A stretch of DNA of 64,000 nucleotides from Mucilaginibacter lacusdianchii (GCF_009770985.1 NZ_WSRW01000002.1:434001-498000); one strand, 5' to 3'; positions 24,953 to 34,231 are shown, numbered from the stretch's first letter. Numbers and translations: made by a program. Notes: generated by a model from the sequence alone, not told the origin.

Positions 24953-27310
24953 TTAGAATGGCAAGCCGATGCCAAAGTTTAGCTGCATGAACCGGTAAGG
25001 CTCGGCATGCGTTTCTTCATACGAACGCTTGAAAGCACCTGGGTTAAACATTTCATCGATATGTTTAATCAGCACCCACTGTTCTGCCCCTGTAAATTGC
25101 GGATCTTTAAATTTAAACCCGGCATCCAACCTAAACACGAAATACGATAAGTCAAACCGCAAGCCCATTCCCACGTCCATAGCTGCCGATTGCAATACAT
25201 TATTTAACCTAAACTCTCCCCCTGGGTTATCTTCGTTTTTATGCAATCGCCAAACGTTACCAAAATCGGTAAAGAATGCGCCTTTTATTTTAGCACCATA
25301 AAAATTGCTGGCCAGCCTAAACCTGTATTCGGCATTACCTACGATCCTAATTTCACCTAGCTGATCCAGGTATTTGAAACGATTTAACAATGTTGGGTTG
25401 TTCTGGTAAAATGCTGCCCGGTTAAATTGACCAGGCCCCAGTGTGCGCGGCAACCAAGCCCGCATATCATTAGCCCCGCCTGCGTAGTAGTTTTTCTCAA
25501 AAATAAGTTGCCTGCTATTACCATAAGGAATGCCGATACCGGGATTAAAACGGAATATAAACTGCCGTTCGGCGCCTCCTAAACTTCGATAAAAACGAAT
25601 GTCTATGTCAGCCTTGGCATACTGAGCAAACGTGTATCCAAAAATGGTACGGTTACCCGCTGTATCTCGCGGCGTACCTAATAACCGGCTAGCCAAATTC
25701 AATGTATTACCGCCAATGTCTAAAAATCCTCTGAAATAGGTGAAATTTTCTAAACTGTTCAGCTTGTTGGCGTTCAGTTGAAACGTGTATTGACTACCAG
25801 AGGTAAAAATTGTCCGGCCTATCAGATATACATATGAATACCGGTTAGAGTCAATAAGTTGCTGCCGCACTCCAGGATCGATAGTACCGCTGGAAAATTC
25901 GATACTAATGGGTGTAAACACATGCTGCTTGCGCGCTGTTTCTACCCAATCATATGTAAGGGAGTTGATAAAGCTATGGCGCTCAACCAATCCTTTTTGA
26001 TAAAACAACTGAAAGTTGGACGAGAATGTAGTATGCGGAACGCCATATTTGCCTAATACAGGCAAATCAAAAGGAGCTATAATACGTGGATAAATCAAAT
26101 TAGCACCAATCCTAAAATCTTGGTTTTGTATACTACTTCCACCACTGGAACCATTATCGAATAATACACTCCAATTAGTTTTAATTTGTAATACCTCGGC
26201 TCGCTTAAACAAGTTACGGTTGGTAAAGGTATTACCCAGGTTGTAGCCATATCTGCCGCTATTGAAAAGAAACTCCGCCTCTACCCTGTCCGACATTCGT
26301 TTAAGCGGTATGATATTAATCTGGTTATCCAAACGGCGGTTCACGCTGTCGGGCAGCTTCTTATAATCAGGATTGGGAACGTTACGAAAAACATTTAATT
26401 CTGAAAGGCGTGACGTAGTAAGCGATTGCTGATCAACATTATACAAATCACCTTTTTTCTGGAATGTATATCGCGTAATGGCATCGGGCTTAAAGCGATG
26501 CGAATAATCAACAAACGTAAACTGCGAATCGACCCGTAGCGTGTCTGCCTTGCCGGGTGTGCGGCCATTACTATTGGCAATCGTAATTAGCGTATTGTTA
26601 ATTCGGTAAGTAGGATGTGCATCTTTACCATCCGGGTTATCAATTAGCAATTTGATGTCTACTACACTATTATTGAAAGTAGAATCATAATTGTAATTAA
26701 TATACTGTCGATAAAAGTCATAGTAACCATTATGCTTCATCACCTGATAAAACTCGTCACGGTCATAAGCTAAACTGTCGGTATCAAAACGTCCGCCGGG
26801 CTGCACGTGCGAAAAGCGGCGACGATTTACACGGTATAGTGCCCTAACCGCCGGATCACCTATACTATCCTGAAAACTGCGTATTTTGAATAATGGTCCT
26901 TCTGTAGCAGCAAAAGTAAGTTTGGCTTTCTTTTTAGCTACCTCTATCTGGCTGTTTACTTTGGCCTGCAAGTAACCTTTATTGTGTAAAAACTGCTCTA
27001 TTTGTACGCGCGAATATTCAACCAGGTTACTATCCAGAATGGCAGGTGGCTCGCCTATATTTTTTTTACCGTTTCGGCTAAGCAGGTAATACAATTGCAG
27101 GTTAAACCAGTTATTGGGTTGCTGCAAACGATCTACGTAAGTAAGTGCCTGGTCTGAAAACTGTTTGTCAACACCCTGTACCTGCACGTCACGCACTAAG
27201 GCCTCATTATCATCAAGCCTACGGGTTAAACTACATCCGCTTACCGCCAAAAGGAAAAGAATACTTAATATTGCAAGGCTATAATGCTTAATCTCGGGAT
27301 ATGCTTTCAA
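24953..27310 (-). CDS. TamL-like Omp85 outer-membrane lipoprotein
   Basis: The 785-residue product has a lipoprotein signal (LFLLAVSGCSLTRRLDDNEA), POTRA-like repeats in the first half and a C-terminal Omp85 barrel with YYAGGANDMRAWLPRTLGPG, GNAEYRFRLASNFYGAKIKG and a final MQLNFGIGLPF strand. Lipidated BamA/TamA homologues of this type, called TamL in Bacteroidota, are proposed partners of TamB in envelope assembly; no tamB is adjacent here. The only plausible start is a TTG at 27310, because an in-frame stop lies four codons upstream and no ATG precedes the lipobox. That start overlaps the divergent methyltransferase gene by 10 bp. Confidence 0.88.
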   Translation of the reverse strand: MKAYPEIKHYSLAILSILFLLAVSGCSLTRRLDDNEALVRDVQVQGVDKQFSDQALTYVDRLQQPNNWFNLQLYYLLSRNGKKNIGEPPAILDSNLVEYSRVQIEQFLHNKGYLQAKVNSQIEVAKKKAKLTFAATEGPLFKIRSFQDSIGDPAVRALYRVNRRRFSHVQPGGRFDTDSLAYDRDEFYQVMKHNGYYDFYRQYINYNYDSTFNNSVVDIKLLIDNPDGKDAHPTYRINNTLITIANSNGRTPGKADTLRVDSQFTFVDYSHRFKPDAITRYTFQKKGDLYNVDQQSLTTSRLSELNVFRNVPNPDYKKLPDSVNRRLDNQINIIPLKRMSDRVEAEFLFNSGRYGYNLGNTFTNRNLFKRAEVLQIKTNWSVLFDNGSSGGSSIQNQDFRIGANLIYPRIIAPFDLPVLGKYGVPHTTFSSNFQLFYQKGLVERHSFINSLTYDWVETARKQHVFTPISIEFSSGTIDPGVRQQLIDSNRYSYVYLIGRTIFTSGSQYTFQLNANKLNSLENFTYFRGFLDIGGNTLNLASRLLGTPRDTAGNRTIFGYTFAQYAKADIDIRFYRSLGGAERQFIFRFNPGIGIPYGNSRQLIFEKNYYAGGANDMRAWLPRTLGPGQFNRAAFYQNNPTLLNRFKYLDQLGEIRIVGNAEYRFRLASNFYGAKIKGAFFTDFGNVWRLHKNEDNPGGEFRLNNVLQSAAMDVGMGLRFDLSYFVFRLDAGFKFKDPQFTGAEQWVLIKHIDEMFNPGAFKRSYEETHAEPYRFMQLNFGIGLPF

Positions 27311-28050
27311 AATCTCAGGTCAGTTTATTAAAATCCTTACAACAAAAAAAATTCCGCAGAGAGCATGGGCTCTTTGTCGCAGAAGGTTTTAAATCGGTAG
27401 CCGAGTTTACGGCATCCTCTTACGTTATTCAAACCGTTTATCATACGCCTGCAGCAGGTTCTAAATTGTATCAGCTATCAAAGAAAATCAATTTTCAGGA
27501 AATTACAGCCACAGAACTTGAAAAAATAAGCAGTTTAACTACGCCGCAAGAAGTATTAGCCGTTATACATATACCCGAATGGCCCGCGTTACAGCAGCAA
27601 CAGTTAAGACAAAAGTTCACATTGGTGCTGGATGGCGTGCAGGATCCCGGCAATATGGGCACCATTATCCGCACGGCCGATTGGTTTGGTATTCAAAACA
27701 TCATTTGCTCAATTGATACGGTAGATGTTTATAACCCTAAAGTAGTGCAGGCTACCATGGGGTCGTTATCCAGAGTAAGTGTTCATTATACTGATTTAAC
27801 ACAGCTGCTCCCCCAACTTAACCTGCCTTTGTATGGTGCTTTGCTGGATGGTGAAAATATTTATGCCACCGATTTTGGCACCGAAGGTTTAGTGGTGATG
27901 GGCAATGAAGGCAATGGTTTGCGGACTGAAATACAGCAGCTTATTGATAAAAAAATAACGATTCCGCGCATTGGGCAAGCTGAGTCTTTGAACGTAGCTA
28001 TTGCTACAGCATTGTTTTGTTCAGAAATTAATAGAAAAAGGTTGAAATAA
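27301..28050 (+). CDS. SpoU/TrmH-family RNA 2'-O-methyltransferase
   Basis: The 249-residue protein starts LSKSQVSLLKSLQQKKFRRE, the substrate-binding N-domain, and contains the three SpoU motifs: LDGVQDPGNMGTIIRTADWFG, VMGNEGNGLR and ESLNVAIATALFCSEINRKR. These form the deep trefoil knot that binds S-adenosylmethionine. Members methylate the 2'-OH of tRNA or rRNA nucleotides; the exact target cannot be read here. The start is divergent from tamL and overlaps it, so its promoter must lie inside the tamL coding region. Confidence 0.93.
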   Translation: MLSKSQVSLLKSLQQKKFRREHGLFVAEGFKSVAEFTASSYVIQTVYHTPAAGSKLYQLSKKINFQEITATELEKISSLTTPQEVLAVIHIPEWPALQQQQLRQKFTLVLDGVQDPGNMGTIIRTADWFGIQNIICSIDTVDVYNPKVVQATMGSLSRVSVHYTDLTQLLPQLNLPLYGALLDGENIYATDFGTEGLVVMGNEGNGLRTEIQQLIDKKITIPRIGQAESLNVAIATALFCSEINRKRLK

Positions 28051-28052
28051 AT

Positions 28053-28083
28053 ATTGCGAGACAACAAATAATAATTATTTTTG
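28053..28083 (+). promoter_or_regulatory. promoter of tRNA-Cys
   Basis: ATTG at 28053-28056 and TATTTTTG at 28076-28083, 19 bp apart, fit the Bacteroidota promoter consensus. The tRNA begins 15 bp later, so transcription starts only a few bases before the tRNA. Confidence 0.75.
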
Positions 28084-28097
28084 CACTCCGTTAAAAC

Positions 28098-28168
28098 GGT
28101 CGGGTGGCCGAGTGGCTAGGCAGAGGTCTGCAAAACCTCGTACAGCGGTTCGAATCCGCTCTCGACCT
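28098..28168 (+). tRNA. tRNA-Cys (anticodon GCA)
   Basis: The acceptor stem GGTCGGG/CTCGACC, the D-arm GCCGAGTGGCTAGGC, the anticodon arm GAGGT-CTGCAAA-ACCTC and the T-arm with GTTCGAATC form a 71-nt cloverleaf. The anticodon GCA identifies Cys. CCA is not encoded after the discriminator T. A small basic protein gene follows 31 nt downstream on the same strand with no terminator between them. Confidence 0.95.
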
Positions 28169-28199
28169 CAAAAGGGTTAACCGTAAAGAATAAATTACA

Positions 28200-28373
28200 A
28201 TGGGCGTAACACGTTTAAAAAGAAAAGACAGAAGAAACAAAACCGTTTCTCGTTTAGAAGTACAACATTTGAAACTGGCAACTAACCTGGAACCAGGAAG
28301 CCGCTCACAAGAGCCAAAAAACAGCCAGATTGCTAAAAACAACGAAATTTTAGCACAACTTTCTTCAAAGTAA
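28200..28373 (+). CDS. 57-residue basic protein downstream of tRNA-Cys
   Basis: An ATG at 28200 opens a 57-residue frame starting MGVTRLKRKDRRNKTVSRLE, strongly basic at the N-terminus and more neutral later (NNEILAQLSSK). The start resembles short conserved proteins of Bacteroidota that I cannot tie to a function; the Lys/Arg-rich head suggests binding to RNA or the ribosome, which is inference. It lies between tRNA-Cys and a strong terminator, so it is probably cotranscribed with the tRNA. Confidence 0.7.
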   Translation: MGVTRLKRKDRRNKTVSRLEVQHLKLATNLEPGSRSQEPKNSQIAKNNEILAQLSSK

Positions 28374-28393
28374 TTACTGATTCATTTCAGCAT

Positions 28394-28428
28394 AAAAAAG
28401 CCTGCCGGTTATACCGGCAGGCTTTTTT
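28394..28428. terminator. bidirectional terminator
   Basis: A perfect 16-bp stem (28394-28409 with 28413-28428), GC-rich in the middle with A6/T6 at the ends and a 3-nt loop. It separates the tRNA-Cys/small-protein unit from convergent pyrD. Confidence 0.93.
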
Positions 28429-28460
28429 GTTATCAAACAAAATAAGCCGTTAAATTACAT

Positions 28461-29504
28461 TTAACGGCTTAACAAAAACTTATTAATACGCCCTACCAGC
28501 GCTGGTCCTTCATAAATAAAACCGGTGTACAACTGTATTAAAGAAGCACCTGCTTTCAATTTTTCATCTGCATCTTCGGGCGAGTGTATGCCTCCCACCC
28601 CAATAATTGGAAATGATTTTTTAGATTTTTCAGACAAATAACGAATCACCTCTGTTGAACGACTGGTTAACGGCTTACCGCTTAATCCTCCTGTTTCTTG
28701 TATTACCTTTTGTGATGATTGTAATCCTTCCCGGCTGATAGTTGTATTGGTAGCAATAACCCCGGCAATACCCGTTTGCTGCACAATTTCAACAATATCA
28801 TCCAACTGCTCGTTGGTTAAATCAGGTGCTATTTTAAGCAAGATAGGTCTGCTGATACCACTTTTTTGATTACGTTGCTGTAAGGTGTTCAAAATTTGCA
28901 TCAGCGGTTCTTTTTCCTGCAAAGCACGCAAGCCGGGTGTATTGGGCGAGCTTACGTTAACCACAAAATAATCTACCACATCAAACAAGCGGTCAAAGCA
29001 CTTAATGTAATCACTTACGGCATCCTCATTAGGTGTGTTTTTATTTTTACCAATGTTGCCGCCGATAATAATGTTTTGTTGCTTGGCAGCATCGCTTTTA
29101 CGGTAAGCGGCAATGCGCGAAGCCAGCACATCCACTCCCATATTATTGAAGCCCATACGGTTAATCAAGGCAGCATCGGCAGGTAAACGAAACATACGGG
29201 GTTTATCGTTACCAGGCTGTGGCAAAGGTGTTACCGTGCCTAGTTCAACAAAGCCAAAACCTAAGTTAGCCATTTCGGCAATTACATCGCCATTTTTATC
29301 AAACCCTGCGGCTAAGCCCACCGGGTTCTTAAATTTAAGGCCAAACACTTCGCGCTCCAGTCGCTTATCGGCAACATCCCAAACGCTTCTGCTTAAAGCA
29401 GTCCCGCCCGGAAAGCGGTTAAAACGTTTCAAGTTACGGGTTACAAAGTAATGAACCTTTTCGGGATCGAACTTAAAAAATATGGGCTTGATTAAGGGAT
29501 ACAT
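28461..29504 (-). CDS. pyrD: dihydroorotate dehydrogenase (quinone), class 2
   Basis: The 347-residue protein shows the class 2 features: an N-terminal membrane-associating extension ([20 protein letters not shown]), [22 protein letters not shown], the [11 protein letters not shown] loop with the catalytic Ser, and [18 protein letters not shown] at the FMN phosphate site. It oxidises dihydroorotate to orotate in pyrimidine synthesis and passes electrons to quinones. A -7 element TAAATTTG lies only 4 nt before the ATG, so the mRNA is probably leaderless. It is monocistronic. Confidence 0.97.
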   Translation of the reverse strand: MYPLIKPIFFKFDPEKVHYFVTRNLKRFNRFPGGTALSRSVWDVADKRLEREVFGLKFKNPVGLAAGFDKNGDVIAEMANLGFGFVELGTVTPLPQPGNDKPRMFRLPADAALINRMGFNNMGVDVLASRIAAYRKSDAAKQQNIIIGGNIGKNKNTPNEDAVSDYIKCFDRLFDVVDYFVVNVSSPNTPGLRALQEKEPLMQILNTLQQRNQKSGISRPILLKIAPDLTNEQLDDIVEIVQQTGIAGVIATNTTISREGLQSSQKVIQETGGLSGKPLTSRSTEVIRYLSEKSKKSFPIIGVGGIHSPEDADEKLKAGASLIQLYTGFIYEGPALVGRINKFLLSR

Positions 29505-29508
29505 GCTG

Positions 29509-29516
29509 CAAATTTA
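29509..29516 (-). promoter_or_regulatory. -7 promoter element immediately before pyrD
   Basis: The minus strand reads TAAATTTG and then CAGC before the ATG. With a start site about 4-5 nt after the element, transcription would begin at or next to the A of the start codon. A clear -33 element was not found. Confidence 0.55.
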
Positions 29517-29582
29517 GGGCTTTGCAACCGTATTTGCAGAATTGATATAAAGCCCATACATTAGGGCTCCAACTATATACCC

Positions 29583-30344
29583 ATGAGCAACCTATTTAAC
29601 AGGCGAAAATTTATCACCAATACTGCCATCGCCACAACAGCCACCATCGCCCTGCCTCAAATTGTGTCGGCCGCTTTCAAAAACGAGAACGTGAAAAAAT
29701 ATGCATTGAACGAAAATGATGTCATTGTATTTCAAGGCGACTCGATAACTGATTGGGGCCGCAAAAGAGATGAAAATGCGCCTAATACTTTTGGCATGCT
29801 GGGTTCTGGCTATGCTTACCAGGCCGCCGCTAAGTTGCTGCTGGATCATGCAGATAAAAACTTACAGATATACAACCGTGGTGTTAGCGGAAACAAAGTA
29901 TACCAGCTGGCCGAACGTTGGGACAATGAGTGTTTGAATTTTAAGCCAAATGTGTTAAGCATTATGATTGGGGTAAATGATTTTTGGCATACACTTACGG
30001 GTGGCTATAAAGGTACCATTGAAACTTACCGCACTGATTACAAAAAACTGCTTGACCGCACTAAACAAGCCTTGCCTAATGTAAAATTTATTATCGGTGA
30101 GCCGTTTGCAATTAAAGGTGTAAAAGCGGTAGATGAAAAATGGTATCCTGCTTTTGATGCTTACCGCCAAACATCCCGCGAGCTGGCCACTCAATACGAT
30201 GCTGTATTTTTGCCATATCAAAAACTGTTCGATGAAGCTTTAAAAACTGCTCCGGCTGTTTATTGGACCAATGATGGTGTACATCCGAGCATTGCAGGTG
30301 CCGCTTTAATGGCACAAGCCTGGCTAAAAGCAATAAAAGATTAA
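29583..30344 (+). CDS. exported SGNH/GDSL hydrolase
   Basis: The 253-residue protein begins with a twin-arginine-like signal (FNRRKFITNTAIATTATIAL). The SGNH blocks follow: FQGDSITDWG with the nucleophile Ser54, NRGVSGNKV, IMIGVNDFW with the block III Asn, and DGVHPSIAG with Asp231 and His234. These are esterases or deacetylases acting outside the cytoplasm on acylated sugars or lipids; the substrate is not predictable. The next gene, a small exported protein, follows by 9 bp and is probably cotranscribed. Confidence 0.92.
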   Translation: MSNLFNRRKFITNTAIATTATIALPQIVSAAFKNENVKKYALNENDVIVFQGDSITDWGRKRDENAPNTFGMLGSGYAYQAAAKLLLDHADKNLQIYNRGVSGNKVYQLAERWDNECLNFKPNVLSIMIGVNDFWHTLTGGYKGTIETYRTDYKKLLDRTKQALPNVKFIIGEPFAIKGVKAVDEKWYPAFDAYRQTSRELATQYDAVFLPYQKLFDEALKTAPAVYWTNDGVHPSIAGAALMAQAWLKAIKD

Positions 30345-30353
30345 AGCACTTAC

Positions 30354-30758
30354 ATGAAAGCTTTTACACTGTTGTTATCACTTTTTATGGCAACAAACTT
30401 TTTCCAAGCGCCATCAGCCAAAGAACTGGTTGGCGTTTGGAAGATATCTGACGTTAATGTAGATCCAGGTACGCCACTTGTTGCTAATGGTGCTGCTGCT
30501 GCCAGAATGAAGCTCGTAGTGATGAAGCTTGTGTTTGACATCAGGGCAGATCATCGTTTTTTCATGAAAGGCAATGTTACTAATCAGCAAATACCCGAGG
30601 GCGTGTGGCGTTTTGATACATCATCCAATATTATCAAAGTGAAAGAAGCGAATGGCTCAGAAGGTACGTTGGCAAACATATATGTTAAAAAAGACGGCAA
30701 GGGCCAAGTGTATTTCAGATTAATGGATACACCAATGACGCTTAAAGTTCATAAATAA
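30354..30758 (+). CDS. exported lipocalin-like small protein
   Basis: The 134-residue product has a signal peptide (MKAFTLLLSLFMATNFFQAPSA) followed by KELVGVWKISDV, the GxW opening common to lipocalin-like domains, and beta-rich segments such as HRFFMKGNVTNQQIPEGVWRF and VYFRLMDTPMTLKVHK. I cannot assign a named family beyond lipocalin-like. It lies 9 bp after the SGNH hydrolase gene, suggesting a shared periplasmic or surface role. Confidence 0.65.
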   Translation: MKAFTLLLSLFMATNFFQAPSAKELVGVWKISDVNVDPGTPLVANGAAAARMKLVVMKLVFDIRADHRFFMKGNVTNQQIPEGVWRFDTSSNIIKVKEANGSEGTLANIYVKKDGKGQVYFRLMDTPMTLKVHK

Positions 30759-30829
30759 ACAGCCGTTTAACACATATTTAATTACAATTTACTTACACCG
30801 TGCGGCTTTACCCTTTCGGCCCAAATTGG

Positions 30830-30837
30830 TATATTTG
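30830..30837 (+). promoter_or_regulatory. -7 promoter element of the ABC-F gene
   Basis: TATATTTG lies 7 nt before the ATG at 30845, and a weak TTTA at 30807-30810 gives the usual 19-bp spacing. The predicted leader is at most a few nucleotides. Confidence 0.6.
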
Positions 30838-30844
30838 TAGTTAA

Positions 30845-32764
30845 ATGATTGCGATAAATAACCTGACGTTCGAGATTGGTGCACGTGCGCTGTATGACGA
30901 AGCCAACTGGCATATTAAACCCGGAGAAAAAATTGGCCTTATTGGCGCTAACGGAACCGGCAAAACTACCTTGCTGAAGCTAATTGTAGGCGACTACAAA
31001 CCTACATCGGGCACTATATCTAAATCGAAAGAATTAACCATTGGTTATTTAAATCAGGATTTACTTTCTTACGCTTCTGATAAATCAATTTTGCATGTGG
31101 CAATGGAAGCCTTTGAGCGCCAGAACCAACTGCACACAGAAATTGAAACTTTGCTAAAGAAGCTGGAAACTGATTATAGTGAAGATTTATTAAACAAGCT
31201 AAGTGATAAACAGCACGAGTTTGAAGCACTGGATGGCTACAATATCGAATATAAAGCCCACGAAATATTAGCAGGTCTGGGTTTTAGCGATGTTGATCAG
31301 GAACGTAAACTAAACACCTTTTCGGGTGGATGGCGCATGCGGGTAATGCTGGCTAAAATTCTGTTACAAGCTCCGGATATTTTACTACTGGATGAGCCTA
31401 CCAACCACTTGGACTTACCGTCTATTCAATGGTTGGAAGATTATTTACGAAATTTTGAAGGCGCCATTGTTATTGTATCGCACGATAGATGGTTTTTAGA
31501 TAAAGTAATTAACCGTACCGTTGAATCGCGTAAAGGTAAACTGACTGTTTATGCTGGTAACTATACTTTTTATCTGGAAGAAAAATCCCTTCGTGAGGAG
31601 ATTCAACGCGGAGAGTTTAAAAACCAGCAAGCCAAAATCCGCCAGGAAGAGCGTTTGATTGAACGTTTCCGGGCTAAAGCATCTAAAGCTAAAATGGCCC
31701 AATCGCGCATTAAAATGCTTGATAAAATGGAGCGCATTGATGATGTGGATGATGATAATCCTAGTGTGAATTTCAGTTTCAAATTCAGCAGGCAATCGGG
31801 TAGGAATGTAATCACCATCGAAGACCTGAGCAAGAGCTATCCAAATCTCGAGATATTAAGCCACGCCGACGCAGTAATTGAAAAAGGCGACAAAATTGCC
31901 CTGATTGGTGCCAACGGACGAGGTAAATCAACCCTATTGCGCATTATTGCCGGTGCTGATAAGGAATTTACAGGTAAAAGCGACACTGGGTACAACGTAA
32001 CACAAACCTTCTTTGCTCAGCACCAGTTGGAATCTTTGCATCTGGAAAACGAGATTTTGCAGGAGCTACAGGCATTTGCGCCCAAACATACTGATACAGA
32101 GTTACGCTCAATTTTGGGTTCATTCTTGTTCACCGGTGATGATGTATTTAAAAAAATCCGCGTCCTTTCGGGTGGTGAAAAATCGCGCGTAGCGCTGGCT
32201 AAAGCACTTACCGCCGATGCTAACTTTTTAATACTCGATGAGCCTACCAACCACTTGGATATGCAATCGGTAAATATATTGATCCAGGCCATTCAACAGT
32301 ATGAGGGTACGGTTATCGCCGTATCGCACGACCGTTACTTTTTGGATAATATTGCCAACAAAATTTGGTACATCGAAGACAAGCATATTAAAGAATACCC
32401 GGGCACTTACGCTGAGTATGAGGAATGGCAGTCTAAACGTAAACTGCAGCCTAAAGCAGCAGCACCTGCCCCGCAGCCTAAAAAGGAAGAAAAAAAGCCA
32501 GAGGTGAAGCAACAGCCAACCGAGGATAAATCCAAGCAGTTAAAAAAACTGAATCAGGATTTAACCCGCATGGAACAGCAGATTGCCGATTTGGAAAAAG
32601 AAGTAAAGCAACTAGAAGGCAAACTGGCCGATGACAGTATTTACAGTAATCCGAATAAATTAAAAGAAACCAATACCAGCTATCAGCAAAAGCAAACCCA
32701 GCTAAAGCAAGTACAGCAACAATGGGAAACACTGGCTGAACAGATTATGGAACTGGAAGCTTAA
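30845..32764 (+). CDS. ABC-F family ATPase (Uup/YdiF-like)
   Basis: The 639-residue protein has two ATPase domains without membrane segments. The first has GANGTGKTT, FSGGWRMRV and ILLLDEPTNHLD; the second has GANGRGKST, LSGGEKSRV and FLILDEPTNHLD. Between them is the Arg/Lys-rich P-site linker (QQAKIRQEERLIERFRAKAS). A charged linker leads to a C-terminal coiled coil starting near SKQLKKLNQDLTRMEQQIAD, as in Uup. ABC-F proteins act on ribosomes; Uup-type members also bind DNA. The short promoter-ATG distance suggests a nearly leaderless mRNA. Confidence 0.93.
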   Translation: MIAINNLTFEIGARALYDEANWHIKPGEKIGLIGANGTGKTTLLKLIVGDYKPTSGTISKSKELTIGYLNQDLLSYASDKSILHVAMEAFERQNQLHTEIETLLKKLETDYSEDLLNKLSDKQHEFEALDGYNIEYKAHEILAGLGFSDVDQERKLNTFSGGWRMRVMLAKILLQAPDILLLDEPTNHLDLPSIQWLEDYLRNFEGAIVIVSHDRWFLDKVINRTVESRKGKLTVYAGNYTFYLEEKSLREEIQRGEFKNQQAKIRQEERLIERFRAKASKAKMAQSRIKMLDKMERIDDVDDDNPSVNFSFKFSRQSGRNVITIEDLSKSYPNLEILSHADAVIEKGDKIALIGANGRGKSTLLRIIAGADKEFTGKSDTGYNVTQTFFAQHQLESLHLENEILQELQAFAPKHTDTELRSILGSFLFTGDDVFKKIRVLSGGEKSRVALAKALTADANFLILDEPTNHLDMQSVNILIQAIQQYEGTVIAVSHDRYFLDNIANKIWYIEDKHIKEYPGTYAEYEEWQSKRKLQPKAAAPAPQPKKEEKKPEVKQQPTEDKSKQLKKLNQDLTRMEQQIADLEKEVKQLEGKLADDSIYSNPNKLKETNTSYQQKQTQLKQVQQQWETLAEQIMELEA

Positions 32765-32779
32765 TTATAAAACGACTTT

Positions 32780-32817
32780 AAAACGTCATGTTGAAGGAAA
32801 ATTCGGCATGACGTTTT
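32780..32817 (+). terminator. terminator after the ABC-F gene
   Basis: AAAACGTCATG (32780-32790) pairs with CATGACGTTTT (32807-32817), an 11-bp stem with a 16-nt loop followed by TA, then more T residues. It lies between two genes on the same strand. Confidence 0.65.
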
Positions 32818-32830
32818 TATTTTGTGGTGT

Positions 32831-34096
32831 ATGAAAAAGTGCTTGAGTATATTAATGATTATTTGCTTAGCTGTGTTGAAATCATTTGCACAGCAGCTGG
32901 TTTACAACAACTATACTTACCGGCCCGAGATTAAAAGCGTTGAGTGTTATAATACTAGTAAAGAAGGCTCGTTCCCAATCATCAACCTGCATTCTACCGA
33001 GCAAATACAGTTAAATTTTGACGACCTGAGCGGCCAAAGTCATAACTATTACTACACTATACAACATTGTGATGCACAATGGAATCCTTCAAACCTGTCG
33101 CCAGCCGAGTACTTGCAAAGCTATATGGAAGACCGCCTGCTGGATTACTGGTATGCCAGCGGTACCGTGCAAAAATATGTGCATTACGAATTAAAAATTC
33201 CCAACCAAAACATTGCGCCAAAACTTAGCGGTAATTATTTACTAAAAGTTTATGAAGACGGTGACCAACGTAAGCTGGCTTTAACACGCCGTATTTATAT
33301 TGCTGGAACAGCTGCATCTGTTGCGGCCGAGATTCTACCATCTAACATTGTATCATTAAGGCAAGCCAATCAAAAAATTAACTTTCAGGTTGATTATGCA
33401 GGGTTAAATGTATCTAACCCCTATAGCGACATAAAGATACTCGTTATGCAAAACGGGCGGCCCGAAACGGCTGTACTAAACACCCGCCCTACCAACGTGC
33501 GCGGCACCCAATTACTTTTCAACGATTACCAGAGTAATGACTTTGCCGGTGGCAATGAATTTAGGCACTTTGATATACGTACCTTAAAATTGAATTCCGA
33601 ACGGGTGGCCAGAATTTTTAAAGACACCGCTAATACTGTTTTGCTTTTGGGGGATGCTAACCGCAATCAACAAGGTTACTTGTTTTTATACGATAGCGAT
33701 GGCAATTTCTTCATTCGGAATCAGGACGGCCGGGATGCTCGTACGGACGCCGACTATGCACAGGTATATTTTAACTTAGCCGCTAATCAAAATCCGGCTG
33801 ATGGTGATATGTATGTGGTAGGTAAATTTAATGATTACCGGATGGATGCCGCCAGCAAAATGCAGTACGATGGCAGCAACAACCGCTACCGCATAAACGT
33901 GCTCCTTAAACAAGGTGTATATGATTACCAGTATGCCTGGGTTCCTCGCAGCACTAATCATACTGATCCTGTTATTCCCGAGGGTAGCTATTTTGAAACT
34001 GAAAACGAATATCAGGTACTGATTTACTACCGGGCGCCTGGTGCTCGTGGAGAGGGATTAATTGGCTACAAATTGCTCACTACTGCAAAACGATAA
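32831..34096 (+). CDS. type IX secretion system plug-like protein (former DUF5103)
   Basis: The ATG at 32831 is preferred over a TTG 9 nt upstream. The 421-residue product has a signal peptide (KCLSILMIICLAVLKSFAQ) followed by an N-terminal beta domain (VECYNTSKEGSFPIINLHS, YYYTIQHCDAQWNPSNLSP) and a C-terminal part with VYFNLAANQNPADGDMYVVG. These match DUF5103, now described as the plug domain of the type IX secretion translocon SprA. The known Plug protein closes the outer-membrane channel from the periplasm. No other T9SS gene is in the window. Confidence 0.8.
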   Translation: MKKCLSILMIICLAVLKSFAQQLVYNNYTYRPEIKSVECYNTSKEGSFPIINLHSTEQIQLNFDDLSGQSHNYYYTIQHCDAQWNPSNLSPAEYLQSYMEDRLLDYWYASGTVQKYVHYELKIPNQNIAPKLSGNYLLKVYEDGDQRKLALTRRIYIAGTAASVAAEILPSNIVSLRQANQKINFQVDYAGLNVSNPYSDIKILVMQNGRPETAVLNTRPTNVRGTQLLFNDYQSNDFAGGNEFRHFDIRTLKLNSERVARIFKDTANTVLLLGDANRNQQGYLFLYDSDGNFFIRNQDGRDARTDADYAQVYFNLAANQNPADGDMYVVGKFNDYRMDAASKMQYDGSNNRYRINVLLKQGVYDYQYAWVPRSTNHTDPVIPEGSYFETENEYQVLIYYRAPGARGEGLIGYKLLTTAKR

Positions 34097-34205
34097 TAAA
34101 GGACTTACCTGAAAGGAGATTTAATTTAAAGGCGATTCAAACCTTGAGGTTGTTAATAGCTTAAATTGTTGAATTGCCCGCCATAGGTGTTAGCCACTAA
34201 AAGAT

Positions 34206-34213
34206 TATATTTG
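34206..34213 (+). promoter_or_regulatory. -7 promoter element of the thioesterase gene
   Basis: TATATTTG ends 18 nt before the ATG at 34232 and lies inside a possible longer GTG-started frame, which argues for the ATG. The -33 region is not clear. Confidence 0.5.
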
Positions 34214-34231
34214 CGCCTTATTTTACTACCA

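Noticed and set aside
28091..28342. 83-codon minus-strand frame over tRNA-Cys
   Set aside because: It is antisense to the tRNA and to the small basic protein gene, which has a better start and context.
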